From NCBI GenBank assembly GCA_030765065.1, contig CM060986.1, positions 76,439,573 to 76,503,572 of the forward strand: 64,000 bases of DNA, given 5' to 3'. This document shows positions 1 to 13,394 of the stretch, one piece after another (positions within the stretch are counted from its first letter, which is position 1; each line of letters starts with the position of its first letter). Below the pieces are notes generated by a model. It was not told the origin of the DNA. It saw only the letters and a list, made by a program, of their open reading frames with translations, and did not search any database. Made by a program: the position numbers and the translations under genes. Source of the DNA: Deroplatys truncata. Lineage: Eukaryota > Arthropoda > Insecta > Mantodea > Mantidae.

Positions 1-1743
1 ACTAATTCGAATTTCAAAACTATGGGACCCTTTCATCCTGTTCATATACACCCATGAACATAGGCGTCATAATCCAACCTCGGGCTAAATTTCGAAACCA
101 CAAAACCCTGACGTTTTATTGCGTGTTTTTTCATTCATATGTTCGTGGCTCTTGCTCTGAAGTACATCAACAATAGCCACAAAGTGCTCCTACTTGTGGA
201 AGCGCAGCCTATCTATTTTAAAGTCTACAGATAAGGAAGTTTGTCGTAGTCACATGGCAGCAACGCTACCTGTTTCGCTGAAGCCAGTCTTGCGCACAGC
301 CATAATCTTGTGTCATTCCATACACATCATCCGTAAAATCCATTGTTTTCCCAAGTAAAGAAAAATGGAAAATAAAGACTAAGATATTGCTAGTTAAACG
401 AATATTTAATACAACCACATTTTTGGGCCTGTCAGATTATTATTGACAATTGGCATTACCACAGCAAACATCGTGGCAAAGTCATAATATAATTTGGCTA
501 TTACTTGGCCTAAAAAAACCAATAATCTTACAGCATTGGTTCAAAGCTTTCGGAAAATGTGTGATACTATCAATAAGAAATTTCGGTCATGGAATATTGC
601 AATAATGACCCTCCATTCAGTCTAAGGAACACACCTTCTGTCCTCTGGTATAACAAGCACGTAATTTGATACTAATTCTTTCTCGCGATAGCTACTGCAT
701 GGGTTAATTAAGATGTTTATTATAGAATCATGTAAATATATAAAGTGCACGCACTGTAACTAGCTATAACTAAATCTATATACAAACTATAGTGTTACTT
801 ATGTGTATAATGCGCTATTCTGACGCCAATGTAGTATCCTGTTTATATTAATTATGAGCTCAAGAATGAAGAGTTACTAGGAATCTTATATAAAATGTGT
901 TGGGACCAACGTATACTGGATATACCGGGACCCAGCATTACCTGCCATGTTCGCCCATTTTACGCTCCCGCTCCGAACAGAAGGTGCCCCATCACTGCTT
1001 CATCTCCGACTATGTGATTGCATCCACAAACCCTTTCTCTGCGACCACGTGATTGCCCCACCGCTATTCCCTTTCCCTACTCTTCGCGTTGAAATCTTTC
1101 ACACGAATAATGCTGATCAAAATAATAGAATGGAGAATTCTGAATCCAGGGATTGGCTGAAACAAAGTCAGATTATCGCTGCTGTTGACGACTGCATGGT
1201 TACTGCAATATTTAGGTGTTTCCACACCAAGAAAGAGCAAAGCGGACAACATTAAAATTAAGGCGGAGGATAAGCGTCTCTGAAAACATTGCCAAATAAA
1301 TGCGTTTACCGGTTGCATAGAACACCCACCATCTTTGCATCAGTGCGTTTAGATTCTTCTGTGATTTTAAAAGTCTCTGGTTACCAGCATTGTCATACAA
1401 AATTCTGGATAGTCATCTCCAAATTGCAAATTGTTCCTCTGAGAACTCATTTCATAGTATCCTGTGGTTCTTCCCTAGCGTGATCGAAATTTTAACTTAC
1501 AGGAAATAGAAAAACAGGTAATCCGTTATGTTTTTGAACAAAGAAACGCGAGATTTCTTATGAGATTTAAATGCGCACTTTAAGAAAAAGTAGGGAATGT
1601 TAGTAATTCCGATATAACTTTACAGAAAAATAATTTCTTATTGTTGCTTAAAGAAGTTATTAAATGGTGCATAATCTTAAGAGGTTAATCAGAATGTAAC
1701 TAAAGAAGTAGGATATATATAAGAAAATCGCCCTCCACTGACT
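1..1743. other. AT-rich flank without recognised genes
   Basis: Short overlapping reading frames around 950-1400 occur on both strands with no recognisable motif. I see no repeat from the families described elsewhere in this window before about 1744. Confidence 0.5.
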
Positions 1744-1958
1744 TTGAACTCGGCAGAAGGTGAGGATATTTTCGGGCGTAAAATTCCTCAGCATGGTTTC
1801 CTTCGGAAGGGAAGTAAAACTGGCGGCCTTGTGTTGTAGATTTACGACACGCAAAAGAACCTCAAGGCTGATAAAGAGGCGTCTGAGCAAACTTTTCGAT
1901 ATAGAATGAGGTGCTAAGAACTACAGTAGTTAAAGAGCGTCCATAAATAAAACTCAAA
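1744..1958 (+). repeat. SINE-A copy 1, head truncated
   Basis: The SINE-A body is read in the forward sense: TTTCGGGCGTAAAA, then CTTCGGAAGGGAAGTAAAAC, then GTTAAAGAGCGTCCATAAAT and the ending AACTCAAA. The tRNA-like head is missing apart from a decayed remnant at 1733-1760. The copy is diverged. Confidence 0.85.
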
Positions 1959-2053
1959 TTTTCAAAAAGTAATGACTGTTTGACTTTAATACATTTAAAA
2001 CATTACAAACATGTCAGTTACAGAATTAAAGCTTACTTAGTTTCCCACATAAT

Positions 2054-2304
2054 TTTTTTTTAATTTATGGACGCGCTATAACTGCTGTGGTCCTTTGCGT
2101 CCCATTCTGTATTGGGCGTGAAAGACCGGAAATTTTGCTCAGAGGCCTCGTTATCAGGTTTGAGATTCTCTATGACACGGGACCGCCGGCTTTACTTCCC
2201 TTCCGAAGAAAGCCAAGCTAAGGATTTTTACGCCCGAAAAAATCCATCGCCCACTCGGGAACTAGAGGCTAGCAGGGTAATCACTACACCATGGAGGACG
2301 ACTT
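2054..2304 (-). repeat. SINE-A copy 2 with target duplication
   Basis: A reverse-strand copy runs from the TTTATGGACGC tail through to CACCATGGAGGACGAC at the tRNA-like head, with a short deletion in the box B area. CCACATAAT at 2045-2053 and again at 2305-2313 forms a 9-base target-site duplication. Confidence 0.88.
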
Positions 2305-2540
2305 CCACATAATCACCTCTGTTATTTAGGCTCTGTCTATGAGCTTTAGAATTCCCGTGTAGTAGTTGGCTGCTATCAGTCCATTAAACCAAGATGTGTA
2401 AACACAATTTCACCAAGCAAAGAACGAAAAATGTTTGGGAAAGAAGTTTCTAACTCATCTAGAGTTGCACGTCTTTCTTCTACGATTTTGCTGTTACTTA
2501 AATTATTCATTCATTATCTGTTTACCCTCCTCTTATGTAG

Positions 2541-2875
2541 GACTTACACCCCCCAGGACTTACAGGCGGGTGCCTGTGCCCGTCGAGGAGCAGACACTCA
2601 TGGATCAGACAGAACAGCCAGGATGGGGGATCAGCCCGATGCCTGGTATGGGACAAAGGAAGTAGATGAAACGAAATGTTGGTGAAATGGATGAAAGGAA
2701 AGATGATGATGGAGCACTTGGTGGAATGAATGGCGGGGGAAACCGGAGAACCCGGAGAAAACCCGCCCAGACGCCGCTTCGTCCACCACAAATCCCACAT
2801 GCAGGTCCCTGGGATTGAACCCGGGCCGCCTCGGTGTTAGGCGAGCGGTCTAACCACTCGGCCACGGCGCCGCCA
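2541..2875 (-). repeat. SINE-B: tRNA-Ser/Leu-like SINE
   Basis: The reverse complement of 2805-2873 is tRNA-like, with box A TGGCCGAGTGGTTAGACCGC and box B GGTTCAATCCC, as in type II (Ser/Leu) tRNAs. The body includes a GGAGAACCCGGAGAAAACCC stretch. About 335 bp; the only copy of this family recognised in the window. The only long frames in it are incidental. Confidence 0.8.
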
Positions 2876-2891
2876 CTACCTAAATTAGATT

Positions 2892-3155
2892 GAGTTTTAT
2901 TTATGGACGCTCTTTAACTGCTGTCGTCCTTGGCGTCCCATTCTATATTGGGCGCGAAAGACTGGTAATTTTGCTTAGAGGTTCTTTTACGTGCCGTAAA
3001 TTTACGACACGGGACCACCGGCTTTACTTTCCTTTTGAAGAAAGCCATACTAAGGATTTTTACGCTCGAAAAACTCTATCGCCCTCCGCCGGATTTGAAC
3101 CCGCGACCTGGGATATAGAGGCTAGCATGGTAACCACTACACCACGGAGGACGAC
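2892..3155 (-). repeat. SINE-A copy 3, full length
   Basis: Full-length reverse copy from GAGTTTTATTTATGGACGC to ACCACGGAGGACGAC. In its sense direction it begins with a tRNA-like head: box A TGGTGTAGTGGTTACCATGC and box B GGTTCAAATCC. It abuts SINE-B. This copy is a good reference for the family's ~265-bp structure. Confidence 0.92.
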
Positions 3156-3664
3156 TTGCTGTTCACCTAATTCTTCAAATCATCTGTGATGTGTGACTGA
3201 AGTCCGGGTCGAGTTTCGTTATGCGCATTTGTTCGTCCATTTACATTTCACACATTTTCTCACATTTCTTTTTCACTTTACTTTAACGGTAAATTTATGA
3301 GGGTTTCAACTTCCGAGCATTCAAAAATCGAATACCTCTCACCTCAGAGTCGATAGGACTTTGTAGCAAACAGTTCATTTGAACAATCACAGAAAGCCAC
3401 TAAACTTGTTTCGACTGTTACTCACACAACACTGAGAAGGGGTGTCGAGGAAACTATTCGACTTAGGATAGAAGCCCGACAGCGATCTGCATAGCGGGAA
3501 TGCACAAACGGTCCTTACTTCCTGGATCACCCTTGTGACTGCAATGCATGATAATATGGCAACATTAGAAACAAGAGAAATAAATTACTAATAGTAAATA
3601 GTCATAAAATCACGCATTTAAACCAATTAAATTTGAAAAGTTTTCGTTTTTAATTTTGTTAAGA
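3156..3664. promoter_or_regulatory. Upstream region of the Tctex gene
   Basis: About 500 bases between SINE-A copy 3 and the ATG. No recognisable repeat is present, and it should contain the promoter and 5' UTR. No convincing TATA box plus initiator pair stands out. Confidence 0.35.
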
Positions 3665-3944
3665 ATGGCAGATGAAAGTTCTCCTACACCTGAGACAGAA
3701 GCTCCTCCAGAAGAAGAGGCTCAAGCTGCCGAAGAAACAGAAGCTGCTGCAGAAGCAGAAGAAGCTACTGACGCATCTCCACCAGAAGAAGCCCCTCCAT
3801 CTGAGACACAGGAATCCGTTCCCGAAGATGCACCAGATCAACAGGAAACCGCTGTAGAAGGCGAGAGCTCGGAGGCTCCTAAACAGCAGGCATCAAAGGA
3901 TAAAGAAGGAGATCCTAAGAAGAAATCCAAGTCTATAATATTCG
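3665..3944 (+). CDS. Tctex gene exon 1: start and acidic tail
   Basis: ATG at 3665 opens MADESSPTPETEAPPEEE and the frame stays open to a GTAAGT donor at 3945, leaving one G of a split codon. The residues are almost all Glu, Ala, Pro, Ser and Thr, then become Lys-rich (KEGDPKKKSKS) just before the splice. The encoded 93 residues look intrinsically disordered. An in-frame ATG exists slightly upstream at 3656, but its context is poor and it adds only MLR; the MADE start is preferred because it sits at the natural beginning of the acidic run. Confidence 0.85.
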
Positions 3945-5386
3945 GTAAGTGCTTAAATTAAAAGAAAATAAGGATATAGAACCGTAGGTACAAAGTGTAT
4001 TCATAGACGAAGTTAACGATGCTTACCGTTTTAAATTAATATTATATATTCAAATTTTTATCCTGGTATCAATGAGCGCAATGCCAAAATTTCGTTTTGT
4101 CATGTTATATTCATAACAGAAAAACAATTCTCCTTTATTATTAATTCATTCAACTATTTCAAATGACGAGGACTTGATATATTTTTTTTTTTTTACAAAA
4201 TAAACATCTTAACAGTGATTGATGACCAGGAATTTACGGATTTTGTTTGTAGCTACTCTGAATACTTCGGAAAACATTCTTAAACGCCTTAATATTAAAC
4301 TTTAACATCGTTACTTTCTCTAACTCTTACTATGACAGAAGTAGTATGGTATTCGACTAAAGTGATATCTAAATGTTATTAAAATACACGTTTTGAGGTC
4401 CAGTGAATAAAAAATTCATTTTTAGAGAAAATGCGCGCATGTGAGAACAACATATACCAAAGAAAGAAGGGGGAGAAAAGAAACAGCGCATAAATACCAA
4501 AATTAAATACCCAAATTGATATCTTAAGTTCAGCATGTTCTAAGACTGTGTCAGGAAAACTGCTATTTTAGTGGAAATATTTTCGATTTTCGTAAAAACA
4601 GCTATAACGGTTTAAATTAATATACCATTGTGTTTGGCATATTTGAATGACCAGTGATAATAAAGTGTATATTTTGAATTTTCTGCGAAAAACCTAAAAA
4701 ATTGTTTTCAGTTTACACGATTTTCTTTAAAATAATTTGTATACCTAGTAAACTATAAGAGATAGGCGAAAATTTACTGCCCAAAAATTGAAGACCTCTT
4801 GGGAGTTTGGACAAGTAACTTTCTCTGTCGCGTTAACCTTTCTGGAAATATTCCTTATTACATATTCAGTTTTCTCAGGTTATATGGCATCTATAAAGCA
4901 TCTTGAACAAATACTGACTTACGATATGAGAATAATTGTATTCCTCGCATTTATATACCGCCTTTAGAATCTTAGGTCATACCTGGCTTTTTGCCTTTGG
5001 AAGAATTGCTCATCGGCAGTGATGTTCACTCGTTTATTGTTGTGGTACATTGTTTTTTACTTTGAGTTGTCTTTAAACTCAACATACAGTCATAATTTCT
5101 TTCATACTTCTACCCTCTAGGGAGCATAGAATAATTCTGACTAAAGAAAACTCTCCACCTCCAACCGGAAATCGAACCCGGGACCTCTGGATTGGGAGGC
5201 TAGCATGCTAACCACCAAATCACAGAGACAGTGTATTTCCCATAATTTTTTAGTTCCATTTATACCCTGCCTTTAACTGCAGTGGTGTTATCGCGGACTT
5301 TCATTTGGAAGACATTGTTGCCTAAAGGCAATGGTGTTAACTCGTATTCGCTTGTATTTTTGGTAAACTTTGGGTTCTATTCATTA

Positions 5387-5426
<40 letters not shown>

Positions 5427-8400
5427 CCAAAAACACTCATACATTCACACTGTCATTCATACTTCCAGAATCTGAGGAGGATAGGATCAGAGAAGTTGTC
5501 CTCCATGGTGTAGTGGTTACCATGCTAGCCTCGAGATCGCGGGTTCAAACCCGGTGGAGGGCGATGGATTGTTTCGGGCGTAAAAATCCTTAGGATGGCT
5601 TCCTTGTAAGGGAAGTAAAACCGGTGGCCCCGTGTCGTAGGTACGTGAAAGAACCTCAAGCCTGATAAAGTGGCCTCTGAGCAAAATTACCGGTCTTTCA
5701 AGCCCAATATAGAATGGAACGCTAAGGACTACAGCAGTTAAAGAGCGTCCATAAGTAAAACTCAATTTAATTTTTGGTCAGAGGAAAATTCCAACCCCAA
5801 CCAGGAATGGAACTCGAGACCCCTTACATAGCAGGCAGGCGCTCTACCGACTGAGTTTTCCATATTGTACATGTAACTAAATACTAGTTGCTTAATTTTA
5901 CATTGTTTCTAGACAAACATTTCTCCCAAGTAACGGAGCGTAAATAGAAGATTCACCTTTTAACTGAATACTATACATAAGGTATTTTGTGAAACCGCAA
6001 TGACTAGAATGAGTGCATCTCATCAGATATTTTCTAAACTTTGTCTGATTGAATTCCAGATGTATGGAGTAATATAAATATGGTAGGAAAATTGTGTAAC
6101 AAAGTTTGTTCTTAGCTATGTCCTATTTTCTGTCGAAAACTCGGATAAAAATAAACACAAACTGTATCATTTGAGTGCAACTACGTAGGAAAAACAAATG
6201 CGAGAAAAGCGCCACATTTCCACATTTAGCTAATATACATTATCGTGTGTAAATGGATATTTAAAAAGTTACATGGATTTAAAAATCCTTCACACGAAAA
6301 TATGACAGATTATTGAAGTACAAAGTTCAAAGATTTTTAAAAGTATTAAAATCCAAAATTGAAATTTTTGAAGATTTTTGTAAAATTTCGCCATTTCATT
6401 CCCTTAAGGCTTCATACTACAAGCACCCAAGAGAAAGTATCTGGCTTATCTTGAATAATGCGACTGTCTCGTCTGAATCGTAGCAGGTATTGGGTTGAAT
6501 GACTCCCGCGGTAGCCTAGCCCACGTCCCTTCGGAAGTAATAACATTTGCAGTTCAGTCTAACATTGTTTGGTATGGCGTATAGTAGTAATGGCATTATA
6601 TAAACCTTTCTGACGACTATATTGTAGCTATCATGGCGTATACTACTAAACAGCGTGTGTCTACTGTGACTATTTCACACTTACTAAACCGTACTACTTT
6701 TGACCAAAAAAAAAAATGGTACGAAATGAAGTGTTTCAATCAATCATTGCAGCTTATCCCCCAAAGTTTATCACTTCCCTAGCATATGTCTTTTATCACA
6801 TCCTTAGTATTTGTTCGTTTTTATCCTCTCTAGCATTTGTTTCTGTGTTTGCCATACACTACTGTGATCGTCGTTTGTTTCTCTCATATAAAATTAATTG
6901 AAAACAGCTATAGTATTTTAGTACATCAGTTAATATTTAATTGTATTTATTTCCTCTAATCTTTAAATACATTTTTCTAATCGTGAAATAGTCAATTAAA
7001 TTCCACGCGAAATATCGATATAATCAGAATCTCCGGTGAGATTAATATTGATAAATCAACTGTGGTCAGTAAAATGTGGTTTTACAGGATTATACACTGT
7101 TCCTAACAAATCCACGATTATAGGTGGTTAGAAGAAATTAAGACTCTTTTCGAGTTAGATAAAAATAAACAAACAGACACAACCAAAAACACTAACCGAG
7201 CAAAAACTATATGAAGCAAGGGCTGTCATGGAAAACGTCCAAGAAAATCGCTGAGTGTTTTTAAGGACAGGAAAATTGGTGGTTTACTCACTTTCGAAGC
7301 CTCAGTCCATGTGATAATTAGCTGTGGAGATTGCTTGAAGATAAGGTTTAAGCAATAAATCCTCTACTCTCGATGAACTAGAAGACAGTATCTGGCGTGG
7401 TTTTCCAATATGTCGGTTTAGAAATTCATGAGTGTTTACTAACGTGTTCAAAAAGCTAATGCATACGCAGATGGAATATAATTTGGAACACCCTGTTTTT
7501 AGGGAGCATGTTCATGTCAGTTGCTGCGCTCTAAGGGCATCGCTGGATATACCGAGATCGTACATGAAACCAAATTCATGGGATCAGCAGCAACAGAAAG
7601 AGGAGAACCGATTAGCGAACACGTACAGTTATGGAAAAAATTATTGAGTGCACTCTGAGGGCATAATATTTCTAAGTCCCACTTCATATTGCAGCGCGGT
7701 TTACACAAGTCGATATTTTCAGCATGCAGCTGGACTTTATTAACAGTCTCTGTGTCATGCGTTATCGTCTGTCGTACACACAAATATGCTGTGTCTTGAA
7801 TCACGTCTCGCACTTGTGTTTGTTCCTGATGTAAAACAGGGGCGGTGCGGCAAACTAATGCTATACTTCCTGTCCTTCGTTAGCCAGTGCATCAACAGAA
7901 CGCAAAAGTATTTCTGTCTGATGCCATGCTCATTGGTATTTATACAAATAGGAGGAGCAATCCATTCGACCGAAACGACCAAGACCCAAATCATAAGCCA
8001 CCAAGTCCCTGAATACGATAAATGGCAGCTGTTATAGCGCACATATGGAGTGACAACAGACCTTCTGAAACCCGATTAAATGTATAGAGTTTTTTATTTA
8101 TGGACGCTCTTTAACTACTGTGGTTCTTAGCGTCCCATTCTATATTGTGCGTGAAAGACCGGAGATTTTGCTCAGAGCCCCTTTATCAGGCTTGAGAATC
8201 TTTAACCTGCCATAAACCTACGACACGGGACCACCAGCTTTACTTCTCTTCCGAAGGAAGCCATGCTAAACATTTTTACTCCCCAAAAAATCCATCGCCC
8301 TCTGCCGGGTTTGAATCCTCGATCTTGGAAACTGGACGTAATATGTTGGCCTTAAAATTTTATACTGTTTCAATGGAATTGCGAGAAACAGCTGTATTTT

Positions 8401-11400
8401 GACAGGACTTTAAATTGTTCAATACCGTGGCTAGGTACTGAACAATTCGAAACATCAATAGTGGATATCTCGGAAATGGCTGATGCCACAAAAAGCTTAT
8501 TGGAAATGAATTGTATGTTTTAAAGAGATCTACATTTCCTGTGAGATACGTTTACGTCTATCGCTTAAGGTTTACAAGTTATACGAGATTATACAAAATT
8601 TCTTCTTAATGAAGAGGACTTCAAAGTCTATTCCAAGAACATTCAAGATATACATTTTATTTGTCAATAAATAACTCTAATGATGTGACGTATGCAGAGA
8701 TTACAGGACATACGTCTCTCTGGTCACCGGGATTTGAGATGGCAGTTGGTTTGGAGTAGGGGGAACTAGGCACTTTAGGAGGGGATGAGTTTGTTTAGCG
8801 TCACTGACGCTTGAGGATGGCGTGGCTTGATAAAGCGAGTCAGGAGGTAACCTTCGAGCTGTAAGGGTGTGCAACTGCTTTCTCCGTGCCAAGGCATGAT
8901 GGCCTCGCCGACAGATATTGGGCTGAGAGTGTAAGCACTGTTATCTATCTTTATACAATAAATTCCTTAGCCATCCATTTTCGGAAAGTTTTAATTATGT
9001 TAGTGTAGAGTCCTTTCCTTCCTTTAAGCTATGTAACGTTTCGAATTAGTAATATTTTCTGTACTTTCTTTAGCTGCGTCCCTCGTCGTAGCCTCGCCGT
9101 GTAAGAAGCTTGATTAATTTCCCGGTACATTCTCTTGTAAGCGAGTAGCTCCCCATCATTTTTGAGTAAATATTAAGAAGAGGCTACGACAATATATGGT
9201 ATTTTAATCAAAATCGTTAGAGCCAGTTTTTAGAAAATAAAAAATTTCGAAACATATTTAATGTAAAGAGTATTTGGGGTAGAAGATTTTCTTTAAAATC
9301 TTCGTATCACACTTTTTTGGAAGATATTGAACTTAAATACCAAGTTTATGGATCCAACTTTTCGTTTTTGAGATATGCGCGCGTGCGCACACAAGCACAC
9401 AGACACACGCTACCTTTTTGTAAAAGTGCATTTTTTGTATTCAGGTGCATTAAAACACGCATTTTTGTTGAAATCTCGGTATCGAAGTTTTGGTGGAATG
9501 GACCTTCTCTACCTACTAGATACGTGGTAGGGAAAGTAAAAAGATAACCGAGGTACATGAAGTACACAAATCACTTTAAAATGTAACTAACATCTAATTG
9601 CAGACATAAATAATAATTCATATTAAAGGTAATAATATTACTCTTACTTTAAGGTGAGCTGCATCGGGTGGTTGGTTAAAATTTGTTTCTCTCAAACATA
9701 AGCCTAATATTTCTCCGCTCAGTTTATCTTTCATGTGGAGTATGTGACTACTTTCAACAAGCTATGTATCCTTCTTTAGTGTAGAAGCTCTAAAATGTAA
9801 GGTGTGCCATTGAATTTTCTTAAAATCCACGTGAAGTTCTACTGATAAGGGCATATTTGTGTTGAACCTGCATGCTGGTGCGCGAGTTCCATTTTAATAA
9901 CTTCTCCTACGTTAGTGCTAGAGGCGCCAGTTGCTAACATAATGTGTTGTATCGCATTGTTAACATTATCTAAGGGAGAAACACTGGGGCGGTCCGCCGC
10001 AAGTGTTCGAACGGATACGTACCAGGTCTGTTCAAAAAATTCTGAACCATTCGTAATTTCGCGCCAATGGAGTGTTGGAGCGAAATGCGGTTGGCATCCC
10101 TGTATACGCCTGTGTTTAATATCTAATTGCCAGAAGTTTCATTATTCTATGTCTGTTAGTTATTGTTCAGTGCTGTATTGAGTAGAACGTTGTATCGCAC
10201 AGTTTGCGAATTTCGAGATGGCAGAGTTAGAGGAGCAACGCGTCTGCATTAAATTTTGCGTGAAATCAAGAAAACCTTTACAGAGACACCAAATGATGCA
10301 GGAAACCTACGGTGATGGATGCTTAGCTGTACTCGGTGTTACGAATGGTTCATGCGGTTTAAAAATGGCCGGATGGAAGTTAAAGATGACCCTCGTTCAG
10401 GACGCCCTTCGACGTCTACCGACGACGCTCATGTCAGGAACGTCAACAAAATTGTGCGTGCCAATCAAAGACTGACTATCGAGACGTGTTGCGACGCCTG
10501 AAATGTGGCGAGACAATTCATGGCTCTCGATAACGCACCCGCACATTCATCCCTGTTGGTTGCGAGACTATTGCACAAAAAATGATATCATTGTGCTGCC
10601 TCATCCTCCGTACTCTCCAGACCTGGACCCTGCGGACTGTTTTTTATTTCCAAAGTTGAAAACCCCGTTGAAAGGACGAAAATTTGCAACGATAGACGAG
10701 ATAAAATAAAATTCGCAGACGACGCTTCGCGCGATCCAGAAAGAGATGCACCAAGACTGCTTCCGGAAGTGGAAATGGCGCTGGGAGTGGTGTATCAATT
10801 GTGGAGGAGAGTATTTCGAAGGAGACCATGCACAATAAGTAAAAGGTAAGCGTAGGAAAATGTTGTGGACAAAGTTGCGGAAGTTTTTGAACAGATCTCG
10901 TATAGTTGTGCCGCGGGGCCGGTCTGCTTTTCCCGTCATTCAAGAAAATCCCAATCATTAAATTTCAATATGTTTTGATAATTATTTACAACATGTACCT
11001 ACACGAGTACAGGATAAACAAAACCTGTCTTGTATTAGTATTTCTGATTCGAAGTTGGTCTTCCTACTATGTACACAAACAGGTAACGTTGCCCAAACCT
11101 CGGATAGGTAAAACAGTATCTAGTTAAAACCGTTACTATTCTATCTTTCAATGTCTGTGATTATAAACGAGGTAACCCTATATTTTCTGTAACCAATGTA
11201 ATTAGTTAATTACTAACGTGGCATTTCAATACTTAAACTGCAGAGGAGAAAGAAGCGGAAGGAGGAGCGCCAGAAGCGGCAGAAGGGGCACTAGAAGGGG
11301 CAATATCAGCGGCAGAAAGGTTATCAGCAGCACAAGAAGGGGCACCAGAAGCGGCAGAAGAGGCACCAGAAGCGGCAGAAGGGGCACCAGCAGCGGCAGA

Positions 11401-13328
11401 AGGACCACCACCTGCCGAACCAGCTCCAGCACCTTCAAAGGTGCCGGCAGAAGAAAAACAGCGGCGGAGGAAGTCCAGGGCCGCCAAGCCTGCACCTGGA
11501 GGAAAGGTAACCAACCTTACACATAAAATGCAAACAAGGTGTAAACATTTGATTTGATATGCTCCTTGACTTTCATTTGCTATTATTGTTTCACAAGTCT
11601 CCCGTATGTCACATAGAATGATTCAATGAGAGAAAAATTTTTAAAATTCTTTGTGAAACTAGCGTTACTAATGTGCCGTTTTATACAACAAAGGAAAACC
11701 TTTCAGTTCTTGATAATTATGTCCCACACCAAGCGAGGTGGCACCGCGGTAACGTGTGCGACTTGCTTCGGGAAGTCCCAGGTTCAATCCCTGGCGACCG
11801 TCCAGTCTTACCCATGGGTTTTTCATGATTTCCCCGGATCGGTAGGCGAATGCTGGGGTGGTTCTTCCCTACCACGATTTCCTTTCCATAATTTCCCTTT
11901 CATTCCGTTTCCTATATTTCCTATCTTTAAGGTGTAATTCTAGGTTTCGTGGCGTATGTCAGTGCCGGACAGATGGCGCGGATGCATGCTCAATGGAAAG
12001 AGTACTCCCGTGGACTCCAGAGGGCTGCTTGGTGATGGGTCCTTCATCGTCCTCTCAAGGCAGAACCGGCAATGGGACGGATTTGCGAGCTTGGAAATGT
12101 TAGGGACTTCCGCGCGTCTCTGTGGTCTATCTTCCTGCGGCCTGTAGCCTCCTTCACCTCATCTCTTCTTCTGAATCTCCTATACCTACATGTCCTACAA
12201 ATGGCCTCCATTTCTGTCATGACAATTTTAAATTGAGTTTTATTTATGGACGCCCTTTAACTGCTGTGGTCCTTAGCGTCCCATTCTATATTGGGCGTGA
12301 AAGATCGGTAATTTTGCTCAGAGGCCTCTATCAGGCTTGAAGTTCTTTTACGTGTCGTAAAAGACACGGGACCACGGGCTTAACTTCCCTTCCGAAGGAA
12401 GTCATGCTAAGGATTTTTACGCCTGAAACTAGAGGCTAGCATGGTAACCACTACACCATGGAGGACATCATGACAATCTGTCAGCCTACGAAGCATATCG
12501 GTAAATGAGTTTTGTAACATTTTTAACTGGAATAGTATAATTTCTCTGTGAATATTGTTTTAAGGTCTATAAAGTTTTGTGTGCGATTTGAATAAACTTT
12601 ACTCATAAAGCGGGTTATTGGATTAACTTTGCCGTGCGTTGAGTGGCTGTCTTCGGAGGTAGCTTTAAATTTAATGTACTCACCGATTGGAGATCTTGAA
12701 GCGCCGATATATCTCTGCGGGGAAGGTATTGTCAAACAATTTCTACGATTGTACAGAAACTTGTATTTATCCTGAAATACGTATTACTTCACAAAAATAA
12801 TTACTGATTCAAAATTTGCGAATATTTTTTGAACTCACTGACCTATTTATTTAAGTGATTATCACTTGAAATGTCCATTCCGGAATATGCTACCTAAGTC
12901 GTCTCTCCGCAGTTTCGAGTGCAACTGATACAAAATTTGTCCCTACTCTTCGGAAAAAATTACATAGAAATCACCGTTGCTATGGTTACAAATCAATAAC
13001 CATTGTTGCCTGTCTCCTCTACAAAGCTAAAATCAAGTGATGTAAAATTTTTTCTCATCTATGCGTTTCTTCATGGTGGGCTATGCAACTTTTCAAATGA
13101 TTAATATTTTTCCTTTTTTCTCAATATTCCCGACGTTTTAGTTATCCAAAATATATACAAATATTATTTAGAATGAATAAATAAATATCACGGTATTAAT
13201 ACATGATAAACTCAACTGAAATTACTAAGTATTTTAAAATTCACAACATTTTCAAGCAATCTCCCCATTTTGAAATTCTGATCCTTTTAATATCTGTCTC
13301 ACTCTTCAAATCTCACCAGAGAAAGTAG

Positions 13329-13394
<66 letters not shown>

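Noticed and set aside
5150-5865. Functional tRNA genes
   Set aside because: Box A and box B are present but acceptor and anticodon stems do not pair; these are SINE heads. The same holds for every tRNA-like stretch in the window.
7430-8042. Overlapping frames up to 98 residues on both strands
   Set aside because: No motif could be matched to a known family, and both strands are equally open.
11218-11526. Arg/Gly-Ser-rich forward frame and Leu- or Ala/Ser-rich reverse frames over Tctex exon 2
   Set aside because: Shadows of the repeat exon; only the Ala/Glu/Pro frame agrees with the splice sites and phases.
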